From an uncultured Hellea sp. (lineage in GTDB: Bacteria > Pseudomonadota > Alphaproteobacteria > Caulobacterales > Maricaulaceae): DNA of 40,495 nucleotides. The position numbers and the translations under genes are program-made. The stretch covers positions 1 through 40,495 of the forward strand of contig CALLMD010000008.1 of assembly GCA_938007935.1 (NCBI GenBank), given 5' to 3'. Below, piece by piece: positions 14,601 through 18,174 of the stretch; position 1 is the stretch's first letter; each line of letters opens with the position of its first letter. The notes under the pieces were generated by a model that saw only the letters and a list, made by a program, of their open reading frames with translations, was not told where the DNA came from and made no database searches.

Positions 14601-14688
14601 CACATGGGGCGGCATCGAGGAAGAATATCTCGCAGCCCAAGATGATGAGAGCCTTGGCTGGTACCTCAATGTTATCGGTAAGTTCTAG
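1..14688 (+). CDS. Giant DUF11-repeat surface protein with C-terminal outer-membrane barrel (5' partial)
   Basis: The frame is open from base 1, so the true start and any signal peptide lie outside the window; 4,895 codons are visible. Residues 1 to about 2888 are 27 tandem DUF11-type beta-sandwich repeats of about 109 residues, each ending in a VTQADIDAG-type motif. Then come a divergent repeat (to ~3030), an Asp-rich DxDGDG stretch (~3038-3069, thrombospondin type-3-like calcium binding), two more DUF11-like modules (~3211-3345 and ~3356-3497) and an SdrD-B-like module (~3499-3557, GRVYDDVNHNGYPDDGEPG). A charged, probably disordered stretch (~3700-3810) follows. From ~4021 the protein is alternating beta strands and ends in GKF; a terminal aromatic residue is usual for BAM-inserted barrels. 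I infer an outer-membrane protein displaying or holding a long repeat stalk, probably an adhesin or envelope structure. Ligand unknown; barrel family not identified. Confidence 0.88.
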   Translation, partial: NASFTATYTVTQADIDAGTTISNTATASATTPGTFVEPTATETIDPEIAAPDSTLTKTASNDTDVAVGEVITYSYVFTNTGNVSLSDVSVSDVHSGTGTLSAITPATVATLAVGDSTTFTATYTVTQADIDAGTPITNTATSAATPAGGTYTPVTADESITPEAPAPEITFTKTASITTDVAVGDVITYTYTGVNTGNISINNVSVSDVHSGTGTLSAITPASIATLAVGDSATFTATYTVTQADIDAGTPITNTATVDGTPAQGTLPPTTADESVTLDAPAPSLSFEKRAMVTDFTMVGDVLTYEYDVENTGNVTISSLVVTDDKIATINCPVTTLAPGASTTCTGSYTVTQADLDTGSVVNNASAEGTPAGGTLTPPTDIVTVDGTQSPAFTIEKTALDTNFAAVGDTLDYEYLVTNTGNVEITNIAVADDKIASVSCPVTTLLPTQTTLCTGTYTVTQADIDAGTITNIADVSGTPAGGTLAPASDTATVDGTQAPALAIEKTALTTDFTAVGDLLDYEYVVTNTGNTTITSAITVNDDKIAPPAIVTCDPLPSGGLAPNATLMCSAAYTVTQADLDAGFVTNIAEATDGNVTSPSDDATVGGTQTPAMTIVKTAIETDYNAVGDVVNYEYTVTNTGNVLMSNLVVTDDLISTVTCNVAAIGNGDANLDPAEVVVCTASYTVTQADLDNGSVTNNASADATPAGGTLTPPTTSATVPAEQLPEMSIAKAAIETTFNAVGDVLTYEYTVTNTGNVFIANLAVTDDKIAAVTCDVPAIGNNDVNLDPTEVVVCTASYTVTQADIDAGEVVNNASATGTPAGGTLTDPTATETVDADQMPAMEMVKTATNVNFEQPGDVTTYEYVVTNTGNTTITTPITVTDNLIPNVTCPSLPAGGLAPNAALTCTATYTATQADIDAGSVTNIASAESGTLTSPQSSETIPADQNPALSVVKTALDTDFTAAGDVVNYSFEMSNDGNLTLTGTTVIVDDKIGTITCFVGNFLPGTTQTCNASYTITQADIDAGSVTNQAYAQNGNVVSPPVDETITGTQSPALNFVKRATSATFVSAGDVLSYEFDVANTGNVTMTNISITDSLIASVSCPQTTLVPSATMICSASYTVTQADVDAGSVTNNASASGTPPNGAPVTEDSSVTVDSDPMPSITFEKRAMTADFADVGDILSYEFDVENDGSVTLSNIVITDSLISSVSCPLTTLAPAQSMVCSANYTVTQADVNAGSVTNNASVASDLPNGDPLPPVNSTAVVDGNQTPMLIIDKQAVDTTYAVVGDVLNYTYRVQNTGNVTITNISVSDNLIPNITCPVNVLAPMAQTTCTGSYTVTQADIDNGSVTNIADATGTPPAGTTLPPASDQVTVDADQAPALTTVKTAVTADYNSVGDTIDYTYVVTNSGNTTITNAISVSDDKIASVSCPALPMGGLLPTQSITCSATYVVTQADIDAGSVVNNASATDGSVTSPNATASVDADQMPAMAMTKTATPQTFAAVGESISYSYVITNTGNVTITNALSVTDDRIATVTCPALPAGGLAPNASLTCSATDTVTQADIDAGSITNTATGTDGTTSTPPVSENVAANQLPELAIEKNALVSDFEMVGDVVTYEYIVTNTGNVSITDPITVTDDKIASVSCPAAPGGVLAPAASITCTGSYSVTQEDIDNGSVTNVASASIPGTTSPTATETVDSVQTPAMTIVKTANETSFSMVGDVLSYDYLVTNTGNVTLTGAITVSDDRISNVGCPSLPMSGLAPAASITCSATYLVTQADIDTGDVTNIASASDGTTTSPTDTASVPADQAPALTTIKSALSSTYNAPGQTIDYEYEVINSGNTTITSPITVSDDKIASVTCPALPAGGLVPTASIVCTGTYTVTQADIDLGSVTNVASSSDGNVTSPDVDKKVFASRTSTLEIDKSATNINFTLPGDVTTYEYVVTNTGNVTITDPITVSDNYIPNVTCPALPAGGLAPSASITCSADYVVTQDNLDVGVVTNVATASAGSITSAPDSENIPANANPAVEIRKSSPSVDYNAVGQVLTYSYEVENTGNVTLTGTVDVVDNKIGTFGCYTGNLIPGQIEACTATYTVTQADIDNGSVTNDAYAMHPRASSPPVFVTIPAVQEPALSLVKNDLTADYANVGDVLDYEFVVTNSGNTTIVLPITVSDSRIASVTCPALPAGGLAPGASITCTGSDTVTQADINAGVVTNTASATDGTTTSPVETVTVNAVQTPSMAINKIAQSNDFAAVGDVLSYNYIITNDGNVTLTQAITVNDDKIGAITCPALPNDGLLPNATLTCSATYTVTQADLDAGSVTNIASATDGTTTSPDDSETINGTQNAALDVVKTANETEFSVVGDVLTYDYVVTNMGNVTLTSPITISDNKIPSVSCPAVPAGGLLPTQSLTCTASYSVTQADIDVGSVTNIASASDGTITSPDVSATVNGAMTPAMTLAKSALTTSFAAVGDTIDYEYVVTNSGNVTLTQAITITDDQIATVTCPAMPAGGLLPGASITCTATDTVSQADIDAGTLTNIATATDGTTSSDPETATVAGNQTPAYTVDKIAMSNDFSVVGDVLSYDYIIRNTGNVTLTGAVSIDDDKIGTISCPALPATGLVPNASHSCSATYTVTQADIDAGAVTNIATATVGDLPPSAPDTVTIAGTQEPSMTIDKSTTATEFTAVGDVITYTYVVTNTGNVSITNAVTVSDDKIAFVTCPALPAGGLAPAATLTCSADYTVTQADIDAQSVTNIATASDGTTTSEPDSVTVDADITEGLSIVKNAITEGFSAPGDVVAYEYLVTNIGNSTLTTAVTVTDDKIDTVNCPALPAGGLAPQAVITCSAEYMITQADIDAGEVINIASAQSGDITSPETSETVEAMIEPRLVVTKSVTETVQAFGPLYDVTYQIVMENTGNVTLTNLTLEDDLVQFLAPATIHTSPVTAISGFTGGTVNGDYDGGSDIQLLSANPQLPVGEAGIVTIVVRIDTTNGGPAQGNTAIGNSDVLPAPVPSNDPTVTPGTQDDINPTPLLLIDTDGDGSPDIFESSTEDRDGDGIPDSEDYDPTGYFFCEENGNILTGGGISVSGPAGTNASIGSANNIVIVEDGSTGYYQFYVTAPGRYTLTPTYPSTGIPSTDRPVQNIVLDATSLLPANPAILGSSEVGSTGVLADASQAANPAYYFEFDFAAGDPSILMNNIPMQHCGSSELTLAKSVIGDPVTQDDGSQLITYEFNVSNTGETQVDAIQIFDDLGDVYGDANVTISSNEITTEPANFAGNENVSYDGVNTITLLDGLGSLEAGEVMTVQLQALVRPETASTFINKATVQGANPLTGAAVEGDDTASIELIPSAKVNDLIVRKSARPRTVQIGDPVLYTIDVTNSGIGAISNIDIVDNIPAGFAYIPNSASVSDGTNTVSLEPIQADRLSLAWSLDNVNAAPLDYLSPGETISINLRLLAGPNVEFGAHENQAYAQSRDTGERSDIATAIVDYIPEPSFDCTPVIGRVYDDVNHNGYPDDGEPGLPAIRLVTVNGDIITTDEYGRYHIPCAIIANSERGSNFLLKADTRTFPLGYSPTTENPRVVRATRGKFVKMNFGAAHRPKLRVDLFAADFGGQYTVLSSEAQSRIRKVLAQDLTAERAIIVYHADDQEDVDQGQAALRTGLDAVKSMARGRFKDIALESSWGDAKAFTGHTGYRENENGHTHEAERRSVGQVFDGPADHRNRDRVAFFENDNGQIERTIRESDDNWDAMGDEYINREEGLRGERGSRALAGDTRRPTSRFGGRRDTGNAESARPGRLQRWIGWGNKTSSYAEGMEIETTTSSLDLVKRLDSQADIVSAAQGRVIMAEGYWNYNAFIERAELRVFDALRSTRGTPLVSAEFVGSNVTIPVESTMPQDMLYVLRVYNADGDFDETAPKRLRLGNDAEFDLTPEEWSREAHTAFGQNSLIVDNIRVRGGAVRVYGRNVPGNTANVMGQTIAIDADGKFVTEQLLPIGEQSVEINVDGQRLVRSVDVKSRDTFYVAQIEATIGETIAEDSTGERSFEDGRVAFYLRSRLNDRWAVTATADTGEAALADLFDGLDDKDLGQLLRRLDPERYYPTYGDDSTIEQDAPTSGRFYARIERDDDYALWGNYQTNFNDTEFARVQRTLYGAKLHWDENGNQTIFGDDRTRLTAFIAEGGSRQGRDELQGTGGSVYYLRNGDIAIGSEILRLETRDSVSGLVIESRRLTYGTDYDMDFIQGRIILNQPLGSTSDDGRLFRDGSQSGNETVLVVDYEFTPVFGATDDAAVYGVRGSRWFGDHVKLGATYNHDTDGGSESDLFEVDLTLQYEAGTYIKGEFARSEGLGVQTFRSLDGGFSYNPLDRGGLSPLTTDNKADGYALEAAVDFTEIDGINLDGTSYAYWRKREAGFAGYSEATNQTIEQFGGGLNIKLSEPLRLTARADVSDDKTIGTNSFAEARLDYETNEHITASIGVSFSDDIQGNAGTSIGGRLEYEFDDDSNIYAFGQVGIAGENTRTTDRIGAGAEMRLSKHILGGGEISTGEDGLGARASLRYQYDNGDEYYLAYDLPLRSNVTSNLGTFNFGARRRYGDSLSIYGEERLQFNDRGLNGLTHAYGIDYKPGNWNLGLAGEVGKVDNLDRTAISANIGFANDRLKTGITGEWREDRNVDTGDMRETWLLRTHARYLASEELRLQAKLNLAFSDQSANDPVLGPRSFNEAEFTEASLSAAYRPIWDDRFNMLAKIVLLEDLSPTSQRFNGETLNYRQKSRIASIDTSYDVSERWTLGGKYAYRSGSVTSNRDSLDFNKSEAQLGVIRLDYHATHLWDAVIEGRILNIGNGTITREGGMAGLYRHVNDNAKIGVGITWGGIEEEYLAAQDDESLGWYLNVIGKF

Positions 14689-14711
14689 GCTTACCGGCAT
14701 ATAAATGAAAG

Positions 14712-14741
14712 AAGGCCGCGCTTAACCCCGCGGCCTTTTTG
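14712..14741 (+). terminator. Intrinsic terminator of the giant surface-protein gene
   Basis: A perfect 9-bp stem, aaggccgcg (14712-14720) with cgcggcctt (14729-14737), has an 8-nt loop and runs into a T tract at 14736-14740. It lies 24 bp after the TAG stop, the right place to end the giant gene's transcript. Confidence 0.9.
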
Positions 14742-14743
14742 TT

Positions 14744-15266
14744 GAGAAATGATTGAGTTTGAAATCGATATGAGTCTCAAATTCAATCCTCACTTATCTC
14801 AAATTTTTTCCGTGCTGATTCAGGGGTTTATCAAAAAGGCAAAGAGATTAATCCGCACTGACGGAAATAGGTCTATATTTCTTGTGTCATCGGGAAACTA
14901 TCCTCGATGATGTAAGTTTTGATTCACGTGGATAGGTAAGAGTACGTTACTTACTGGTGGGTTAGACGGTGAGACTGAGCATCGGAGTGTAACGACTTCG
15001 ACTGTGCCGGGTCTTTGTAGCGGGGCCTGACCACTGCGTTTAGCGATATTTGGTATTGTGTCGTGTACGGGCGTGACTGTGGGATTTTCCAAAGAGGCCG
15101 CTACACAAAAATCATCGCCGCAGGGTTAGGGCCTTGTAAAACATCTTAGAATAAATTTGGTATCCATCAGGGTATCTGACTCTGCGGACTGTCCATTTTA
15201 TCAATGGATGAACGCTTTTCGCGGATTTTTTTAAAATCCGAGTCTGATGACAGGATAGAACCGTCT
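14744..15266. other. 523-bp gene-free, hairpin-rich gap
   Basis: No convincing coding sequence is visible; the one short minus-strand frame (14898-15092) shows no ribosome site or family resemblance. Several inverted repeats are present: tcatcg/cgatga around 14893-14917; a 10-bp arm gtagcgg..cct near 15016-15028 pairing with aggccgctac near 15095-15108 with a 2-nt bulge; ccgcag/ctgcgg at about 15118 and 15182; and a perfect 8-bp stem cggatttt (15222-15229)/aaaatccg (15233-15240) just beyond the oxyR stop. The 14900-15110 part is more GC-rich than other gaps here. It could be a structured RNA gene or decayed sequence; it does not match the conserved cores of RNase P RNA, tmRNA or SRP RNA that I looked for by eye. 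Confidence 0.4.
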
Positions 15267-16175
15267 TTATGAAATATGGGTGACTGAGTTTGGTAGGCCG
15301 TCTTTGATCAGCTCAGCTAAGGCCATGACCGCTTTTATACGGGGGAAGCGTTTGCGGTAGGTCAGGTATATTTTTCGCGCAGCGCCTTTATCCGTTAATT
15401 TATGGCTCTTTAGCCCTAAGTCAGAACTCCACCCCCCGCGCATGGCCAGCGCAGGCACAAGGGTGACGCCTTGGCCAGAGGCAACAAGATTGATGAGGGT
15501 TTCAAGCGAAGTTGCGCGCAGGGATTGGCGTCTGCGGTGATGGGCGGGGCGGCAAATGGAGAGGGCTTGATCGCGAAAGCAATGACCTTCTGTGAGTAAT
15601 AAAATATCATCTTCTTTGACGTCATCCATACTGGCGGCGTCAAGGCTGCCTAGCTCATGTGACTTGGGAAAAATAAGCCAAAAAGGTTCACTATAAAGAT
15701 CAATTGCGGTGAGCGTATCTTCCTCGGGGGGCGTAGCAAGAATGGCAATATCAAGCTCTCCCGATAGCAGGCTTTCTGTCAAACGCTCCGTTATATCTTC
15801 GCGGTACGTCATGGACATATTGGGCAATTTTTTGCCAAGTTTGCCGACAAATAGCGGAATGAGATAGGGCGCAATGGTGGGGATTAAGCCTAAGGATAAA
15901 TTTCCCGCTAAGGGATCTTGGGCCGAAGCCGCGACAGATTTTATACGCCGCGCCGCATCACGGGCTTCGCGCGCAATCATAATGATTTCTGTGCCAATAT
16001 CAGTGACGCGAATGCCTTTATGGCTACGCTCAAAAAGTGTGACGCCAAGCTGGCGTTCTAATTTTTTGATCTGGCCAGAGAGGGTCGGCTGGCTGACATG
16101 GCAAGCTTCGGCTGCCCTGCCAAAATGTTTGTGGTCAGCAACAGCGCAGATATAATCTAGGTCACGCAGGTTCAT
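15267..16175 (-). CDS. oxyR: OxyR, LysR-family peroxide-sensing transcription regulator
   Basis: A 302-residue LysR-family regulator. The N-terminal winged helix-turn-helix starts MNLRDLDYI and includes HFGRAAEACHVSQPTLSGQI; the substrate-binding-like domain follows from about residue 90. The redox pair sits in GHCFRDQALSIC, and counted from this start the cysteines fall at 199 and 208, the same numbers as the peroxide-sensing Cys199/Cys208 of E. coli OxyR. This start (ATG at 16175) is chosen over an upstream one at 16265 because family members begin here; no strong Shine-Dalgarno is seen. Peroxide oxidises the pair to a disulfide and switches activation of antioxidant genes (family knowledge). 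A candidate OxyR operator lies 12-59 bp upstream, suggesting autoregulation and control of the divergent unit. It stands alone, with no katG or ahpC beside it. Confidence 0.93.
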   Translation of the reverse strand: MNLRDLDYICAVADHKHFGRAAEACHVSQPTLSGQIKKLERQLGVTLFERSHKGIRVTDIGTEIIMIAREARDAARRIKSVAASAQDPLAGNLSLGLIPTIAPYLIPLFVGKLGKKLPNMSMTYREDITERLTESLLSGELDIAILATPPEEDTLTAIDLYSEPFWLIFPKSHELGSLDAASMDDVKEDDILLLTEGHCFRDQALSICRPAHHRRRQSLRATSLETLINLVASGQGVTLVPALAMRGGWSSDLGLKSHKLTDKGAARKIYLTYRKRFPRIKAVMALAELIKDGLPNSVTHIS

Positions 16176-16186
16176 GAAGGGAGCCC

Positions 16187-16245
16187 ATAGGATTTGCCAA
16201 TATAATTCATAGAAACAATCGATTTTACGTATAGTAAAACTTATG
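16187..16245. promoter_or_regulatory. Candidate OxyR operator between oxyR and the divergent unit
   Basis: ATAG occurs at 16187, 16209 and 16231, exactly 22 bp apart. At +11 from the first two are CAAT (16198) and CGAT (16220), each one mismatch from CTAT; near the third, TTAT begins at 16241. This reproduces the ATAG-N7-CTAT-N7-ATAG-N7-CTAT spacing known for tetrameric OxyR sites. The array covers the oxyR promoter region and sits upstream of a divergent TATAAA. Predicted from pattern only. Confidence 0.6.
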
Positions 16246-16269
16246 CAACAAATCAATTCAAGCATTTGG

Positions 16270-16275
16270 TATAAA
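16270..16275 (+). promoter_or_regulatory. Possible -10 element of the divergent transcript
   Basis: TATAAA lies 25 bp beyond the ATAG array; the corresponding -35 region (about 16247-16252, aacaaa) is poor, as expected for an activator-dependent promoter. A start 7 bp downstream (about 16282) would place the first hairpin at the very 5' end of the RNA. Confidence 0.4.
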
Positions 16276-16281
16276 TCATAT

Positions 16282-16363
16282 CATATAAAGCGCGCTCCCC
16301 TCGCGCTTTAAGTCTCCGGTCACACATTGCTCCCCTCAACCATTTGTGACCGGAGCATTTGTT
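16282..16363 (+). ncRNA. Candidate small RNA with twin GCUCCCCUC loops, divergent from oxyR
   Basis: Two back-to-back hairpins span 70 bp. Hairpin 1: taaagcgcg (16286-16294) pairs perfectly with cgcgcttta (16302-16310), loop ctcccct. Hairpin 2: ctccggtcaca (16314-16324) pairs perfectly with tgtgaccggag (16345-16355), loop of 20 nt. The 9-mer gctcccctc occurs in both (16294-16302 and 16329-16337) and is exposed in each loop. It resembles the 16S anti-Shine-Dalgarno, as do the CCUCCUCCC loops of alphaproteobacterial stress RNAs such as the Rhodobacter CcsR group. A moderately U-rich run (16358-16369) follows hairpin 2. The ends are guesses. Alternatively this is the leader of the membrane-protein gene at 16380. 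Confidence 0.5.
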
Positions 16364-16379
16364 TAATTTGGGATGTCGG

Positions 16380-16964
16380 ATGCACTATTTTATGTTAAAA
16401 TCAGCTATGACCTCTACATCGAGCCCTCAAATTATGTCACCCTTTCATCGGTTTCAAGGTTGGCGTATTTTAGCGTTGATAGTCATATTCATGATTTATA
16501 CGCTGTGGTTTATTGGCCCCGGATATTTTGGGCAAATGACCCGCATTCCCGGGCATATATCTTTGCAAGAAAGCGGCTTTTATAGCGGTGCTACGGCCAT
16601 AGACAGATTAGGTCAATTAGAGCCATCAGAGCGTAAAACCAAATATCTCGCACTGATTTTTGATGTGCCTTATATGATTTTACAGGCCCTTGTCTTTGAG
16701 GCGTTAATCGCCTTTGGGATGCGGCATTTGAAACCGAAAAACCCTAAGTGGAACTTGTTATTTATTTTACCGATCGGCTTTTTATTAATCGATTTCATCG
16801 AGGATAGTTTTATCGGCTTAACTCTGGCGAGCGGCTCTGAAATATTAGGAACGATTGCGGGCGTTATGACGGCGCTAAAGTTCATGATATTTATACCTGC
16901 AATTATTGTGTCCCTTATTATGGGCGGCGGCGGGCTTATGACTTGGTTTCGAAACCGCGCTTAG
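16380..16964 (+). CDS. Four-helix membrane protein, unknown function
   Basis: A 194-residue protein I do not recognise. Four hydrophobic segments are visible: after residue ~25 (ILALIVIFMIYTLWFIGPGY), around 90-115 (FDVPYMILQALVFEALIAFG), around 125-150 (LLFILPIGFLLIDFIEDSF) and around 160-185 (TALKFMIFIPAIIVSLIMGG), so it is probably an inner-membrane protein. A periplasmic or cytoplasmic loop between helices 1 and 2 is polar. The start at ATG 16380 is preferred because GGGA lies 6 bp upstream; a TTG at 16359 and an ATG at 16392 are alternatives. It follows the twin-hairpin element and could be expressed from the same putative OxyR-controlled promoter, which is inference from position only. 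Confidence 0.75.
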   Translation: MHYFMLKSAMTSTSSPQIMSPFHRFQGWRILALIVIFMIYTLWFIGPGYFGQMTRIPGHISLQESGFYSGATAIDRLGQLEPSERKTKYLALIFDVPYMILQALVFEALIAFGMRHLKPKNPKWNLLFILPIGFLLIDFIEDSFIGLTLASGSEILGTIAGVMTALKFMIFIPAIIVSLIMGGGGLMTWFRNRA

Positions 16965-17078
16965 GGAAGGAATTACAGCACACTTGCCTTATTTTTGTCT
17001 TTTATTAACCTTAGTTACTCAAATATTAGCTAAATTTGATTTGGGCCTTCCAAATCTATGAAATGACAAGGATTGATT

Positions 17079-17726
17079 ATGGCAGAGCCTTATAAAACAT
17101 CGCGGCGCTATTCATTCTTAGCCTTTGGACTTGCAATCAGTTGCGCCAGTCTTTTGGCCCTGGCGGGCTGCGCGACAGCTGAAAGTAATCCTGCCCAGCA
17201 TACGGATATTCGTAAGGCGCAATCACAGAGCTATACTAAAGCGCAAACTTATAATGAGAATGAGCTTATTTCTGCGATTTCGACGCATTTGGGTGTGACG
17301 TCAGAATCGGCGGCGACTGCGATTGAGCGTTTGTTTAAAGATCGGGGACGTCCCGTCGGTTATATCACGGGCGAAGAGGGGAGCGGGGCTGTTGTCTTTG
17401 GCGCGCGTTACGGCAAGGGCACATTATGGATGAAAGATGGCCGCACCCAAAAGCTATATTGGCAAGGACCCTCCGTTGGGTTTGATGGCGGGGCTGATGT
17501 GTCCAAAGTCTTCACCCTCGTTTATGGCTTAAATGACCCTAATTATATTTTTCAGCGTTATCCGGGCGTTGATGGTTCGGCCTATTTGGTGGCTGGCATG
17601 GCGATTAATTATCAACGCGCCAATGGAATTACGCTTGCGCCTGTGCGTTCAGGCGTGGGCGTACGCCTCGGGGCGAATGTGAATTATATTTCCATAACGC
17701 GTAAGCGCAGTCTTATTCCGCTATAG
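17079..17726 (+). CDS. DUF1134 (EipA-like) envelope lipoprotein
   Basis: A 215-residue protein with a lipoprotein signal: basic residues, a hydrophobic stretch, then the lipobox LAGC, so the mature form would be lipid-anchored in the envelope. The body carries hallmarks of DUF1134: GYITGEEGSGAVVFGARYG, then LYWQGPSVGFDGGAD, and a C-terminal GVGVRLGANVNYI. The family includes Brucella EipA, an envelope-integrity protein; function here is inferred. ATG 17079 is chosen over TTG 17073 because AAGGA lies 7 bp upstream. The residues between the lipobox and the domain (about 40-70) look like a flexible linker. The gene converges on the DCC oxidoreductase gene, with the two stop regions overlapping by 6 bp, and no terminator is visible between them. 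Confidence 0.85.
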   Translation: MAEPYKTSRRYSFLAFGLAISCASLLALAGCATAESNPAQHTDIRKAQSQSYTKAQTYNENELISAISTHLGVTSESAATAIERLFKDRGRPVGYITGEEGSGAVVFGARYGKGTLWMKDGRTQKLYWQGPSVGFDGGADVSKVFTLVYGLNDPNYIFQRYPGVDGSAYLVAGMAINYQRANGITLAPVRSGVGVRLGANVNYISITRKRSLIPL

Positions 17727-18170
17727 GAAGCGATCTTTTTCTTCTGGTGGCGGCATGTAGCAAAGCTCTTTCTGGCCAAACCATTTGAGGCGGTTTCGTG
17801 CAATTATATTATAAGCCATATCGGCAATTTTATTAGGAAAGATACGGCCAATGTTTAAAGCTTTCCACGGCCAGCCTAAATATCCAAACATAGCCATTGT
17901 ACCATCGGCTTTCGTGCGAACAGCGCCGTTTTCGATTAAGAGGTTGGTGGAGTAATCATCAGGCTTTAATTCAAAATGTGTATAAAGCGCTTCGCCTAAA
18001 TCACTTTGCGCCGCCAGGAGTCTAAGGCGTTTCTTTTTGTCATGCTTGATAACGAAATTGGCAAAGTTTGAACATAAAACACAGTGACCATCAAAAACGA
18101 TAATAGGCTTATCGTCTTTGAAATCGGGGACAGCTAAATCATCTTTATAGCTATATGGTGAAACTATCAT
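17721..18170 (-). CDS. DCC (DUF393) family thiol-disulfide oxidoreductase-like protein
   Basis: A 149-residue protein with the family signature near the N-terminus, IIVFDGHCVLCSNFANFVI, holding the DxxCxxC motif of DUF393 proteins. The rest fits the family: KRLRLLAAQSDLG, then a LIENGAVRTKADGTMAMFGYLG stretch typical of the middle region (quoted residues are continuous pieces of one segment), and a C-terminal Cys-Met-Pro-Pro tail. The Cys pair suggests a thioredoxin-like redox role; substrates are unknown. It starts only 4 bp after the pheT stop, so it is probably the third gene of a pheS-pheT operon by position, though its job need not relate to tRNA charging. Its end overlaps the converging lipoprotein gene by 6 bp. 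Confidence 0.85.
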   Translation of the reverse strand: MIVSPYSYKDDLAVPDFKDDKPIIVFDGHCVLCSNFANFVIKHDKKKRLRLLAAQSDLGEALYTHFELKPDDYSTNLLIENGAVRTKADGTMAMFGYLGWPWKALNIGRIFPNKIADMAYNIIARNRLKWFGQKELCYMPPPEEKDRFL

Positions 18171-18174
18171 GTAT

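Noticed and set aside
14898..15092. A 64-residue minus-strand frame in the gap
   Set aside because: No ribosome site, odd composition, no family features; the region has more RNA-like than coding character.
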